DNA from: Microbacterium sp. HD4P20
GTDB lineage: Bacteria > Actinomycetota > Actinomycetes > Actinomycetales > Microbacteriaceae
Direction of reading: 5' to 3'
Length of the DNA stretch: 64,000 nt
Assembly (NCBI RefSeq): GCF_019449275.2
Contig: NZ_JAHZQZ020000012.1
Span: 248,001-312,000, forward strand
Shown here: in pieces, positions 8,802 to 16,653 of the stretch
Numbering within the stretch: position 1 is the stretch's first letter
Layout: every line of letters begins with the position of its first letter
Translations under genes and position numbers: made by a program
Notes under the pieces: generated by a model
Database searches by the model: none
What the model saw: only the letters and a program-made list of their open reading frames with translations
Told to the model about the DNA's origin: nothing

Positions 8802-9575
8802 TCAGCCGGTCCGTTCCAGCCATTCGGTGAACGTCTCGGCGCCTACCTGGGCGCCCGGTCCTGGCAGTGCCAGACCGGCCCGCATGCCCTTCATCTGGGC
8901 CCCGGGCAGGCTGACCGACGGCATCCAGCCCCGGTGTCCGATCCGGCGCGCGTAGGCCCTCACCATGTCGTCCAGACGTTCCTCGCGTGGTCCTGCAAGG
9001 TCCACCGCCCGCCCGACGGGCCCGCCTGCGGCGAGACGTGCGAGATGGGTGGCGACTTCGCGCGCCGCGACCGGCTGCACGCGCGCCCGCGGCGCGAGGT
9101 GCAGCGGGCCGATGCCCGCGCGGGCGAACAGCTGGGCCGAGAACTCATGGAACTGCGTCGCCCGCTGGATCGACCAGGGAACGGGGGATGCCTCCACCAC
9201 AGCCTCCTGCGCGAGCTTGCCGGCGTAGTACTGATGGGGGATGCGGTCGATGCCGACGATGGACAGCAGGACCACGTGCCGTACGCCCGCGCGCGCGGCC
9301 GCGGCTACGAGATTGCCGGTGGCCGTGCGGAAGAACCGTGTCGCCTTGTCGGCCGACAGCGTCGAGAGATTCGCGGTGTCGATGACGGCGTCGGCGCCCG
9401 CGAGGGCCGCGTCCAGGCCCTCCCCGGTGACGAGGTCGACGCCCGACCCCCGGCTCAGCGAGATCGCGTGATGGCCGGCGGCTCGCACGGCATCGACGGT
9501 GCAGCGCCCGACGACGCCCGTGCCGCCGGCGACGGCGATCGTCAGCGGGTGCGGGAGGTCTTGGGGATCGATCAT
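8802..9575 (-). CDS. NmrA-like NAD(P)-binding protein, paralogue of the neighbour
   Basis: A protein of about 257 residues with the Rossmann motif VAGGTGVVGR, LSRGSGVDLVTGEG, ADAVIDTAN and a YYAGKLAQE segment. It parallels the preceding protein domain by domain, down to RATQFHEF and VDLAGPREE (RTTQFHEF and PDLAGPREE there), so the pair arose by tandem duplication. The start is uncertain: ATG at 9575 is used, and TTG at 9614 is the only longer option. It faces away from the S9 peptidase gene, so the 9576-9661 gap must hold both promoters. A redox or sensing role is inferred from the family only. Confidence 0.72.
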   Translation of the reverse strand: MIDPQDLPHPLTIAVAGGTGVVGRCTVDAVRAAGHHAISLSRGSGVDLVTGEGLDAALAGADAVIDTANLSTLSADKATRFFRTATGNLVAAAARAGVRHVVLLSIVGIDRIPHQYYAGKLAQEAVVEASPVPWSIQRATQFHEFSAQLFARAGIGPLHLAPRARVQPVAAREVATHLARLAAGGPVGRAVDLAGPREERLDDMVRAYARRIGHRGWMPSVSLPGAQMKGMRAGLALPGPGAQVGAETFTEWLERTG

Positions 9576-9661
9576 CTCCACTCGACGATGGCCGAGCGCG
9601 AGGGCTTTCGTCAATCCCGCCCCGGAAGGGCGCGCTGTTCCCGCTCCATTAGCGTGGAGCC

Positions 9662-11806
9662 ATGGCGACCCCTTCCGACTCCACTCCGTTCCACGAGCTG
9701 ACCGAATACATCGCGCTTCCCCGCGTGGAGGCGCTGGCGCTGTCGCCGGATGGGCGGACCGCCGTGCTGACCGTCGCCACCCTCAAGAAGGATGCAACCG
9801 GGTACGAGCGGTCGCTGTGGGCTGTACCCGCCGGCGGGGGCGGTGCGCCACGACGACTCACCCGCTCCGCGAAGGGCGAGAGCGGCGCCGCCTTCACCGC
9901 CAGCGGCGATCTGCTGTTCGTCTCGGCCCGCCCGGACGGCGACGGCGACGACGAGTCGGGACAGCTCTGGATGCTTCCCGCGGCGGGCGGTGAGGCGCGG
10001 CCGGTCACCCGGCTCGCGGGCGGCGTCGAGGGCATCGCGGCGACGGCCGAGGCGAGCGAGCGGGTCGTGATCTCGGCCGCCCTGCTGCCAGCCTCCGACT
10101 CGCTCGAGGGCGACGCCGCGCTGCGGGCACGCCGCAAGGACAAGAAGGTGTCGGCGATCCTGCACGACACCTACCCGGTGCGCTTCTGGGACCACGACCT
10201 CGGCCCCGCTGAGCCGCACCTGTTCGCGCTCGACGTCGACCGGCTCGCCGACACGATCGCGGCGGTGGCTGAGGAAGTCGCCGGCGACACGGGCGACGCG
10301 GGCGGCGCGGACGACGCGGCTGACGGGGCGGATGCGCCTGCGGCAGCAGCATCCGACGACAAGCCCTACCCCGCGACGCTGCCACGCCCGCGCGACCTGA
10401 CGCCGAAGCCGGGTCGTTCGGCCGACCACGCCGAGGCTGCCCTCACGCCGGACGGCGCCACGCTCGTGGTCTCGATAGAGCGGCGCGAGCAGCGCAGCGG
10501 ACGCCGAGTGATCGTGCGGATCGACACCGACACCGGCGAGCAGGCGACCCTCTTCGACGAGGTGGGCGTCGACTACGAGATGCCGGCGATCAGCCACGAC
10601 GGCACGCTGCTGGCTTACCTGCGCACCGAGAAGAGCACGCCGGCCGCGCCGACCGACTACGAGCTGTGGGTGGCCTCCCTCGACGGCTCGCAGCCGCGGC
10701 GCATCGCCGAGGGCTGGGACCGCTGGCCGACCTCGTTCCAGTTCGACGCCGATGACTCCGCCCTCATCGCGACGGCGGACTCGGATGGTCGCGGGCCGGT
10801 GTTCCGCGTGCCGCTGGACGGGTCGGCGCCCGTCCAACTTTCCCACGACGACTTCGCGTACTCGCACGTCGTGGTGGACCGCACGAGCGGTGAGCTGGTC
10901 GCCCTGCGCTCGTCGTGGGTCGTGCCGCCGCACCCGGTGCGCGTCGCACGTGACGGCGTCGTCACGCCGCTCTCTACGCCCGCCCCCGCCCCGGCCGCTC
11001 CCGGGACGATCACCGAGGTCGAGACGACCGCCGAGGACGGCGCGCGCGTACGCGGCTGGCTGCTGCTGCCCGAGGGGACGTCGACGGATGCCCCGGCCCC
11101 GCTCCTGCTGTGGATTCATGGCGGTCCCCTCAACAGCTGGAACGCCTGGAGCTGGCGGTGGGCGCCGCTGCTCGCGGTGGCGCGCGGGTACGCCGTGCTG
11201 CTTCCGGACCCGGCGCTGTCCACCGGCTACGGGCTCGATTTCATCGCCCGGGGATGGAACAGCTGGGGTGGCAAGCCATACACCGACCTGCAGTCGATCA
11301 CCGATGCCGTGATCGCCCGGGACGACATCGATGAGACGCGCACCGCGGCGATGGGCGGATCCTTCGGCGGCTACATGGCCAACTGGATCGCCGGTCACAC
11401 CGACCGGTTCCGCGCGATCGTCACGCACGCGAGCCTGTGGGCGCTGGACCAGTTCGCCGGCACCACCGACAGCTCGGAGTACTGGCAGCGGATCTTCACC
11501 ACCGAGGCCATGGTGCAGCACTCCCCGCACCGGTTCGTGCGCGACATCCGCACGCCGCTCCTCGTGGTGCACGGCGACAAGGACTACCGCGTTCCCATCG
11601 GCGAAAGCCTGCGGCTGTGGTCGGAGCTGGCCGAGCACCACGCCGACCAGGACGGTCGCATGCCGCACCGCTTCCTGTACTTCCCCGATGAGAACCACTG
11701 GGTGCTGAAGCCGCAGCACGCGATCGTCTGGTATCAGACCGTGTTCGCATTCCTCGACGAGCACGTGCGGGGCGACGAGTTCGCTCGGCCCGAGCTTCTC
11801 GGCTGA
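9662..11806 (+). CDS. S9 family peptidase (acylaminoacyl-peptidase/prolyl oligopeptidase type)
   Basis: A 714-residue two-domain serine peptidase. Residues 1 to about 450 form the beta-propeller, with repeats such as LALSPDGRTAVLTV and LTPDGATLVVS. The C-terminal alpha/beta hydrolase domain has the oxyanion region LLLWIHGGPLNSW, the nucleophile Ser567 in GGSFGGYMANW, Asp641 in HGDKDYRVP and His679 in PDENHWVL, so the triad is complete. No signal peptide is seen. It probably trims short peptides or removes blocked N-terminal residues in the cytosol. An Ala/Asp-rich insertion in the propeller (about residues 207-240) is low complexity. Confidence 0.9.
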   Translation: MATPSDSTPFHELTEYIALPRVEALALSPDGRTAVLTVATLKKDATGYERSLWAVPAGGGGAPRRLTRSAKGESGAAFTASGDLLFVSARPDGDGDDESGQLWMLPAAGGEARPVTRLAGGVEGIAATAEASERVVISAALLPASDSLEGDAALRARRKDKKVSAILHDTYPVRFWDHDLGPAEPHLFALDVDRLADTIAAVAEEVAGDTGDAGGADDAADGADAPAAAASDDKPYPATLPRPRDLTPKPGRSADHAEAALTPDGATLVVSIERREQRSGRRVIVRIDTDTGEQATLFDEVGVDYEMPAISHDGTLLAYLRTEKSTPAAPTDYELWVASLDGSQPRRIAEGWDRWPTSFQFDADDSALIATADSDGRGPVFRVPLDGSAPVQLSHDDFAYSHVVVDRTSGELVALRSSWVVPPHPVRVARDGVVTPLSTPAPAPAAPGTITEVETTAEDGARVRGWLLLPEGTSTDAPAPLLLWIHGGPLNSWNAWSWRWAPLLAVARGYAVLLPDPALSTGYGLDFIARGWNSWGGKPYTDLQSITDAVIARDDIDETRTAAMGGSFGGYMANWIAGHTDRFRAIVTHASLWALDQFAGTTDSSEYWQRIFTTEAMVQHSPHRFVRDIRTPLLVVHGDKDYRVPIGESLRLWSELAEHHADQDGRMPHRFLYFPDENHWVLKPQHAIVWYQTVFAFLDEHVRGDEFARPELLG

Positions 11807-11827
11807 TCCGGCCGGCAGGGTTGCCGG

Positions 11828-11915
11828 CGGACACAGAATCGGATTCGCAGCTCGACACGCTGGGAGCGGATGCCGCAGCACGGCGTGTCGCGAAAGATCT
11901 CCGATTCTGTGTCCG
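11828..11915. repeat. Long imperfect palindrome, REP-like element or bidirectional terminator
   Basis: CGGACACAGAATCGGA (11828-11843) is repeated in perfect inverted form at 11900-11915. A second inner inverted pair, CGACACGC near 11852 and GCGTGTCG near 11884, extends the fold, so the whole 88 bases can form one long hairpin with a small bulge. It lies between the S9 peptidase and the convergent DUF1918 gene. It could stop transcription from both sides or be a member of a dispersed palindromic family. No second copy is in the window. Confidence 0.65.
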
Positions 11916-12000
11916 GCGCCGGCGCCGGCGCGGGCTCAGCGCGGGCTCAGCGCGGGCGCCGTTCCGGCGATCGCGACCACGCAGTCGGCGGGGCCTCGTC

Positions 12001-12186
12001 TCAGGGCGTATGCCGGATCTCGCAGTCGCTGCCGGGGGACAGGATCGCCTCGTGGCCGTCGTCGTATCTCACGACGAGCAGCGGATTCTCTGCGCTGCCA
12101 CGAACTTCGATCACCTCGCCGGCGCGTTCGGCGGCACCGACGACCCGTCCGTGGATGATCACACGGTCGCCGACGGTTGCGTGCAT
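12001..12186 (-). CDS. DUF1918 domain-containing small protein
   Basis: A 61-residue protein matching the actinobacterial DUF1918 pattern: VGDRVIIHGRVVG at the start, EVIEVRG in the middle, and LLVVRYDDGHEAILSPGSDCEI at the end (core VRYDDGHE). The fold is probably a small SH3-like beta barrel. The function is unknown. ATG at 12186 is chosen because GAGGAGG stands eight bases upstream; the GTG nine bases earlier would overlap that site. Confidence 0.85.
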   Translation of the reverse strand: MHATVGDRVIIHGRVVGAAERAGEVIEVRGSAENPLLVVRYDDGHEAILSPGSDCEIRHTP

Positions 12187-12250
12187 GCAGACCACCTCCT
12201 CGCGCTCACGATACGACGCGAGCGGCCGGTTGTGTAGGGCCCGACTGGGT

Positions 12251-12475
12251 TCAGAGCTGGGCGCCGTCGTCGTCGCGGTTCTCGAGTCCCACGTTGCGCC
12301 CCCGCCACGACTCGTACGCCATGAGCCAGCCGATCGAGACCGCCGCCGCCAGCACCAGTCCGAGCAGCAGGTTGCCCCAGATCATTCCGAAGACGATGCC
12401 GAGGGTGAACATGAGCGCCGTGCCGAACGCCCAACCGGAATGCCCGCGCGTCCAACCTCTGCCCTTCGATGCCAT
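12251..12475 (-). CDS. Small membrane protein with two helices, unknown function
   Basis: A 74-residue protein. After a basic start (ASKGRGWTRGHSG) come two hydrophobic segments, about residues 16-32 (AFGTALMFTLGIVFGMIWG) and 35-53 (LLGLVLAAAVSIGWLMAY), then a charged tail ending DDDGAQL. This predicts a short hairpin in the membrane with both ends in the cytoplasm. A GTG six bases upstream is an alternative start. No family was recognised. Confidence 0.6.
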   Translation of the reverse strand: MASKGRGWTRGHSGWAFGTALMFTLGIVFGMIWGNLLLGLVLAAAVSIGWLMAYESWRGRNVGLENRDDDGAQL

Positions 12476-12584
12476 GGCCACAGCCTAGGGCCACATGTGC
12501 TGCCCGCTGCTCATCCTGCGCGGCGGTCGCCCGGCTGGATCGCTAGGTTGGGTTGCACTGACCGCGCGATACGAAACGGATGCC

Positions 12585-13502
12585 ATGGCACTCAACGTCA
12601 GCCCGCTCACCCTCGGCACCTCCGGCCTCGGCCGCGACACCGAGCCAGGTTCACCCCAAGAGGAGGCCGCGGTCGCGATCGCGACCGATCTGCTCTCGAG
12701 CAGCCACAGCTTCGTCGACACCTCCAACAACTATGCCGCCGGACGCTCCGAAGCCGTCCTGGGGCTGGCCATCGGACGGATCGGCCCCAACGCGCAGACG
12801 CGGGTCATCTCGAAGGTCGACAGCGACCCCGACACCGGCGCCTTCGACCGCGACCGCGTGCTGCGCTCGTTCGACGAGACGACGGCACGGCTGGGCGTGG
12901 ATTGGCTGCCCCTGCTGCACCTTCACGACCCCTACACCGTGACGTTCGAAGAGGCGATGGCTCGGGGTGGGGCGGTCGAGGGTCTCATCGAGCTGCGCGA
13001 GTCGGGTCGCGTCGGCGGCATCGGGGTGGCGGCGGCGCCGATCCCGCTCATGGCCCGGTATGTGCAGACCGGAGTCTTCGACGCCGTGCTCATCCACAAC
13101 CGGTTCACGGTGGTCGATCAGTCGGCGGCGCCGGTATTCGCGGACGCGCAGGAGCGAGGGATGACGGTCTTCAACGCGGCTCCCTTCGGATCGGGGATTC
13201 TCGCGACCGGTTCCCGGGAAGGCGCGATCTATGACTATCGCCCCGCGACACCGGAGCTCGTCGCGTGGGTGCAGCAGCTCGAGAAGGTCTGCACGGCCCA
13301 TCGCGTGTCGCTTCCCGCGGTCGCCCTGCATTACTCGCTGAGGTCGCCGTTGGTCGACTCGACGGTGGTCGGCGTCGCGTCGCCGGGCCGCCGCGAACAG
13401 CTGGATGAACTCGCCGCAGCGGAGATCCCCGACGCCGTGTGGCAGGAGCTGGACGATCTCGGGCCGGCGCCTACGCCGGTCGACGACAGCCGCTACGCCT
13501 GA
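12585..13502 (+). CDS. Aldo/keto reductase (D-threo-aldose 1-dehydrogenase-like)
   Basis: A 305-residue aldo/keto reductase. Catalytic residues are visible as Asp45 and Tyr50 (FVDTSNNYAAG), Lys77 (VISKVDS) and His114 (LLHLHDPY). NAAPFGSGIL and the C-terminal VVGVASPGRREQLDELAAA resemble the branch that oxidises L-fucose/D-threo-aldoses. It is not next to the fucose genes at 17-22 kb, where another member of this branch sits. The start ATG at 12585 follows ACGGA; the longer frame upstream shows no conserved sequence. The substrate is uncertain. Confidence 0.8.
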   Translation: MALNVSPLTLGTSGLGRDTEPGSPQEEAAVAIATDLLSSSHSFVDTSNNYAAGRSEAVLGLAIGRIGPNAQTRVISKVDSDPDTGAFDRDRVLRSFDETTARLGVDWLPLLHLHDPYTVTFEEAMARGGAVEGLIELRESGRVGGIGVAAAPIPLMARYVQTGVFDAVLIHNRFTVVDQSAAPVFADAQERGMTVFNAAPFGSGILATGSREGAIYDYRPATPELVAWVQQLEKVCTAHRVSLPAVALHYSLRSPLVDSTVVGVASPGRREQLDELAAAEIPDAVWQELDDLGPAPTPVDDSRYA

Positions 13503-13592
13503 GCTCGTTGATCGCGGCGAGCTCAGATCAACGAGCGCGGCACGCGGGCGCGATGGGCGGTCCGTCCGGTACGACGGGCTCACCCATCGCGC
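13503..13592. terminator. Two hairpins between convergent genes
   Basis: GCTCGTTGAT (13503-13512) pairs with ATCAACGAGC (13527-13536), and GCGCGATGGG (13548-13557) pairs with CCCATCGCGC (13583-13592). Each stem is a perfect 10 bp. Together they fill the gap between the aldo/keto reductase and the convergent VOC gene and probably terminate both. Confidence 0.6.
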
Positions 13593-13605
13593 CGGACGGC
13601 CCGCG

Positions 13606-14022
13606 TCAGTCCTGCGCGGGGTCGATGGAGATCATCCAGTCGATGCCGAACTTGTCGGTGAGCATCCCGAACTTGCCGCCCCATGGCGGGGTGTCCAGCG
13701 GCATGACGATGGTGCCGCCATCGGCGAGCTTGTCCCAGTACCCCTGGAGCGACGGTTCGTCGTCGCCACTGACCGACACCGAGATACCGGCCGGCTTCTC
13801 GTAGGTCATGCCCGAGGGGGTGTCGGCGCCCATCAGCACGAAGCCGTCAGGGCTGGTGAGCTGCGCGTGCATGATGAGGTCGTTCTCGGCGGGATCCTGG
13901 ACCATGCCCTCGTACTCGCCGAACGTGTTGACGTCGAGGTCGCCCCCGAACACGGTCTGGTAGAAGGTCATGGCCTCGCGGGCCTCGTTCTTGAAGGACA
14001 GATAGGGATTGAGGCTGGGCAT
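13606..14022 (-). CDS. VOC family protein (PhnB/glyoxalase-like)
   Basis: A 138-residue single-domain protein of the vicinal oxygen chelate fold, PhnB-like branch. It opens with LNPYLSFKNEAREAMTFYQTVFGG (core AREAMTFYQTVFGG) and closes with PPWGGKFGMLTDKFGIDWMIS, the usual signature of these dimeric proteins. GADTPSGM and the LADGGTIVMPLD segment are also typical. Members bind a metal or small molecules, and many have no known reaction. The start is supported by AGGAG six bases upstream. Confidence 0.85.
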   Translation of the reverse strand: MPSLNPYLSFKNEAREAMTFYQTVFGGDLDVNTFGEYEGMVQDPAENDLIMHAQLTSPDGFVLMGADTPSGMTYEKPAGISVSVSGDDEPSLQGYWDKLADGGTIVMPLDTPPWGGKFGMLTDKFGIDWMISIDPAQD

Positions 14023-14138
14023 ATCGAACTCCTGGAGGTAGAAGATGGATGCCGCGCCCGGCCGCGTGGCGTGACCCAGTGTGGTGCGGGCCTCCGACAT
14101 CCGCAAGGAACTCCGCCGGGCGGTGCGACAGCGCACGT

Positions 14139-15152
14139 TCAGCGGCCGCGGTGGTCTTCCGGATGCAGCCGCGGGCCGCGGCGGGCCTCGCGCACGCCGC
14201 TCGCGCCGATCAGACGGATGACCCGCTGGCGCTGACCCGCCCAAGGTGCCAGGAGGCGCAGCATCCCGTCGTCGTCCACCCGGTGACCCGTCAGCGCGTA
14301 GCCGACCTCGTGAGCGAGGTGGTAGTCGCCCACGCTCACCGCGTCGGGATCGCCCAGGGCGCGGATGCGCGTCTCGGCCGAGGTCCATGGGCCGATGCCC
14401 GGCTGACTGATCAGGACGCGGTCGACGGCTTCGCCGTCGTCGGCTGCCCGCACGGCGCGCACGAGTGATTCGCCGCGGCGTGCGGTGCGCACCACGGTCT
14501 TCGACTGCGGAGGCTCGAGCCCTGCGCGATGCCAAGCCCACGACGGCACGTGCTGCCAGCCCTCGATCGTCGGCGGGGCGAACATCGGAGTGGGCGTCGG
14601 GCCCGGTGCGCGCTCGCCGCACCAGGTGACGACGCGTCGCCAGGCCCCGAACGCCTGCATGCCGGTGACCTTCTGCTCGAGGATCGCGCTGACGAGGGCA
14701 TCGAAGACGAGATCGGTGCGCGATATCCGGATGCCGGGGTTGCGGCGATGCGCATCGGCGATGAGCGGATGCCGCGACGCGTCGAAGTCGCCCTGATCGT
14801 CGTCGGCTCCGCACAGTGCCGGCAGCCGGCTCAGCGCCCACTCGCGTCCTGGGCCCCACGCGGCACCGCGGATCACTCCGGGATGCGTTTCGCGGATCGC
14901 GAGGGTCGCGATGCCCAGCGGCGTTCTGCTCGCCCACCAGATCACCGACCCGTGGACCGTCATCGTCGGGTCGCCGGCACCGTGGCGCTGATAGAGCACG
15001 GTGCGCCGCAGATCGAGAGGGTGCCGCGGCCGGTACTCGGTCTCGAGGGGACGGCCGTGATCCGGCCTCGGATCGCGGGGACCGTTGCGAGAGCGCCCGG
15101 CGTACGTCGCGGCATCCCTCGTGCGAGGAATGCGCGAAAGCGACGTCGTCAT
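14139..15152 (-). CDS. DNA-3-methyladenine glycosylase (AlkA/HhH-GPD family)
   Basis: A 337-residue base-excision repair glycosylase expected to remove alkylated purines. The C-terminal half carries the HhH-GPD fold: SAILEQKVTG, then the helix-hairpin-helix QPGIGPWTSAETRIRALGD (core PGIGPWTS) and the catalytic Asp in SVGDYHLAHE. The N-terminal 150 residues are more variable. The gene is transcribed away from a 20-bp tandem repeat array, which therefore occupies its upstream region and may affect its expression. Confidence 0.82.
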   Translation of the reverse strand: MTTSLSRIPRTRDAATYAGRSRNGPRDPRPDHGRPLETEYRPRHPLDLRRTVLYQRHGAGDPTMTVHGSVIWWASRTPLGIATLAIRETHPGVIRGAAWGPGREWALSRLPALCGADDDQGDFDASRHPLIADAHRRNPGIRISRTDLVFDALVSAILEQKVTGMQAFGAWRRVVTWCGERAPGPTPTPMFAPPTIEGWQHVPSWAWHRAGLEPPQSKTVVRTARRGESLVRAVRAADDGEAVDRVLISQPGIGPWTSAETRIRALGDPDAVSVGDYHLAHEVGYALTGHRVDDDGMLRLLAPWAGQRQRVIRLIGASGVREARRGPRLHPEDHRGR

Positions 15153-15220
15153 GCCCTCACCCTACGCTCGGGCCCCCGACATCCACGCGCCCCTCGCTCC
15201 CGTCTCGGCCGTCTGTGTCT

Positions 15221-15490
15221 CTCGCCGACCATGTGGGTTTCTCGCCGACCATGTGGGTTTCTCGCCGACCATGTCGACATGCTCGGCGTAGAACAGACAT
15301 GCTCGGCGCGGGACGGACATGCTCGGCGTAGAACAGACATGCTCGGCGTAGAACGGACATGGTCGGCGCGGGACGGACATGCTCGGCGCGGGACGGACAT
15401 GCTCGGCGCGGGACGGACATGCTCGGCGCGGGACGGACATGGTCGGCGCGGGACCGACATGGTCGGCGCCGGACCGACATGCTCGGCGGG
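15221..15490. repeat. 20-bp tandem repeat array with an internal orientation switch
   Basis: Fourteen copies of a core like ACATGSTCGGCG lie at an exact 20-base period. The first three units (from 15221, 15241, 15261) read CTCGCCGACCATGTGGGTTT or close to it; from 15281 ten full units plus a partial one run in the opposite orientation, for example GCTCGGCGCGGGACGGACAT. The switch at about 15263-15288 makes a near-perfect palindrome centred on GTCGAC. The spacer half of each unit varies (TAGAACA or CGGGACG) while the core stays constant. It fills most of the 358-base gap between the AlkA-type gene and the winged-helix gene. Confidence 0.9.
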
Positions 15491-15510
15491 GGAGAGGGGG
15501 GGTGAAAAGC

Positions 15511-16254
15511 TCAGAAGCGGTCGGGCGACGGGGTGCCGTGGCCGTAGCGGATCACGACGTCGGCGTGGCGGTCGAACCGGTAGCCGACGCCGCGAACGGT
15601 GCGCACGATGTCTTCGTAGCGGCCGAGCTTGGCGCGCAGGCGCCGCACGTGCACGTCGATCGTGCGCTCGCCGGGCGCCTCTTCTTCTGTGGCGCCCTGC
15701 CACAGCGACGTCACGAGTTCGGTGCGCTCGATCGTGCGGCCCTCACGAAGCACGAGGTACTGCAGCAGCTCGAACTCCTTGAAGGTGAATGCGGCCGACT
15801 CACCGTCGATGAGCACGCGCTTGCGCGAGATGTCGACGACCACGCCGCCGGCGTTGCGGTCCTCGTCCTCGGGCTCGTCCTGCTTGGTGCGAGCGATCGC
15901 GGAGGGCTCGTGCAGTGCCAGCCTGACGACATCCACGTCACGGCCGCCGGCTCCCACCGGGGCGAGAGCGACCGTGGCGTACGTCTCGGCGCCGGGGGCG
16001 AGCTCGGCGATGGTGCGGCGGAGCGCGTCGACGAGGACGCCGAGGCTCACACCGGATGCGGCGGCCTTGGCCTCGTCGAGGCCCACGTAGAGGGCGAAGC
16101 CGCGCGGCGCGGTGCCGGCGGGCAGGTTGCGAGCGGCGGGCTGCGCCGGCTCGGCCGCCGGTGCGGAGGGCGCATCGACACGGGTGGGGTGGCTTACCGT
16201 GCGAGGCTGGCGGGTCGTATCGGCGGGACGGTCGAGGAGAGCGGTGGTCGACAT
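15511..16254 (-). CDS. Orphan winged-helix transcriptional regulator (OmpR/PhoB DNA-binding type)
   Basis: A 247-residue protein whose C-terminal 100 residues are an OmpR/PhoB winged helix: FTFKEFELLQYLVLREGRTIER (core FELLQYLV), TIDVHVRRLRAKLG and IVRTVRGVGYRF. The N-terminal 150 residues are not a receiver domain: they start with a Pro/Ala-rich linker, then GFALYVGLDEAKAAASGVSLG and a short ferredoxin-like looking stretch, without phospho-acceptor Asp or the acidic pair. It therefore probably answers to something other than a sensor kinase. It sits about 210 bases downstream of a tiny Cys-rich ORF on the same strand that could act as its leader. Confidence 0.8.
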   Translation of the reverse strand: MSTTALLDRPADTTRQPRTVSHPTRVDAPSAPAAEPAQPAARNLPAGTAPRGFALYVGLDEAKAAASGVSLGVLVDALRRTIAELAPGAETYATVALAPVGAGGRDVDVVRLALHEPSAIARTKQDEPEDEDRNAGGVVVDISRKRVLIDGESAAFTFKEFELLQYLVLREGRTIERTELVTSLWQGATEEEAPGERTIDVHVRRLRAKLGRYEDIVRTVRGVGYRFDRHADVVIRYGHGTPSPDRF

Positions 16255-16467
16255 GATGATGGTCCTTGCGGGAGGAACCCGATGTGCGCGCGGGTTCGGA
16301 TGTGCTGCGGCCAGGATCGGCCGGGGCCTGCGGAAGGCCGTGCCCGACAGTGGGCTTGTATGCGAAGCGACAGCGGGCGTGCGTGATCGACGCGCGGTCC
16401 CGGTGCTTCGGGGGACGACCTCGAGCGTGTTCAGAAACGAGCGAGGAGTCCGGCGGGGGTCACCGTG

Positions 16468-16569
16468 CTAGTGGCACATTCGACAACACATGACGACGCC
16501 ACCGGCCATCATCATGCCGGCAGTCCCGTTCGCCTCCCAGGCGGACAGAGAGCGTGCGTTGTCAGTCAT
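16468..16569 (-). CDS. Very small Cys/Met-rich ORF, possible leader peptide
   Basis: A 33-residue ORF too short for usual gene finders. It begins MTDNARSLSAWEANG and ends GGVVMCCRMCH before TAG, with three Met in a row and three Cys in the last seven residues. No Shine-Dalgarno is seen, but a near-consensus promoter places the likely transcription start within two bases of the ATG, so translation would be leaderless. It is on the same strand as the winged-helix gene 213 bases downstream. It could be a Cys-responsive leader, a metal-binding peptide or a chance ORF. Codon-by-codon reading confirms that it is uninterrupted. Confidence 0.5.
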   Translation of the reverse strand: MTDNARSLSAWEANGTAGMMMAGGVVMCCRMCH

Positions 16570-16577
16570 GAGGCCGA

Positions 16578-16606
16578 TTATTACGGAAATTGTCCCAATA
16601 CGTCAA
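16578..16606 (-). promoter_or_regulatory. Near-consensus sigma-70-type promoter
   Basis: On the minus strand TTGACG (16606-16601) is followed by exactly 17 bases and TAATAA (16583-16578). This is the best vegetative promoter match in the window. It would start RNA at about 16571-16569, at the first codon of the small Cys-rich ORF, and then run into the winged-helix regulator. Confidence 0.7.
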
Positions 16607-16653
16607 ATCGCACGGATGCCACGGCCAGATCGTGACCGAATATGACAAAGTGC

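Noticed and set aside
12585..13502. Second aldo/keto reductase as part of the fucose pathway
   Set aside because: No operator motif, separate transcription unit with its own terminator, and a better-placed homologue exists at 21372.
15149..15703. Repetitive protein (PRRACPSRAEHV repeats) across the 20-bp array
   Set aside because: The 20-base period is not a multiple of three, and all frames give similar Arg/Pro/Ser repeats; it is non-coding repeat DNA.
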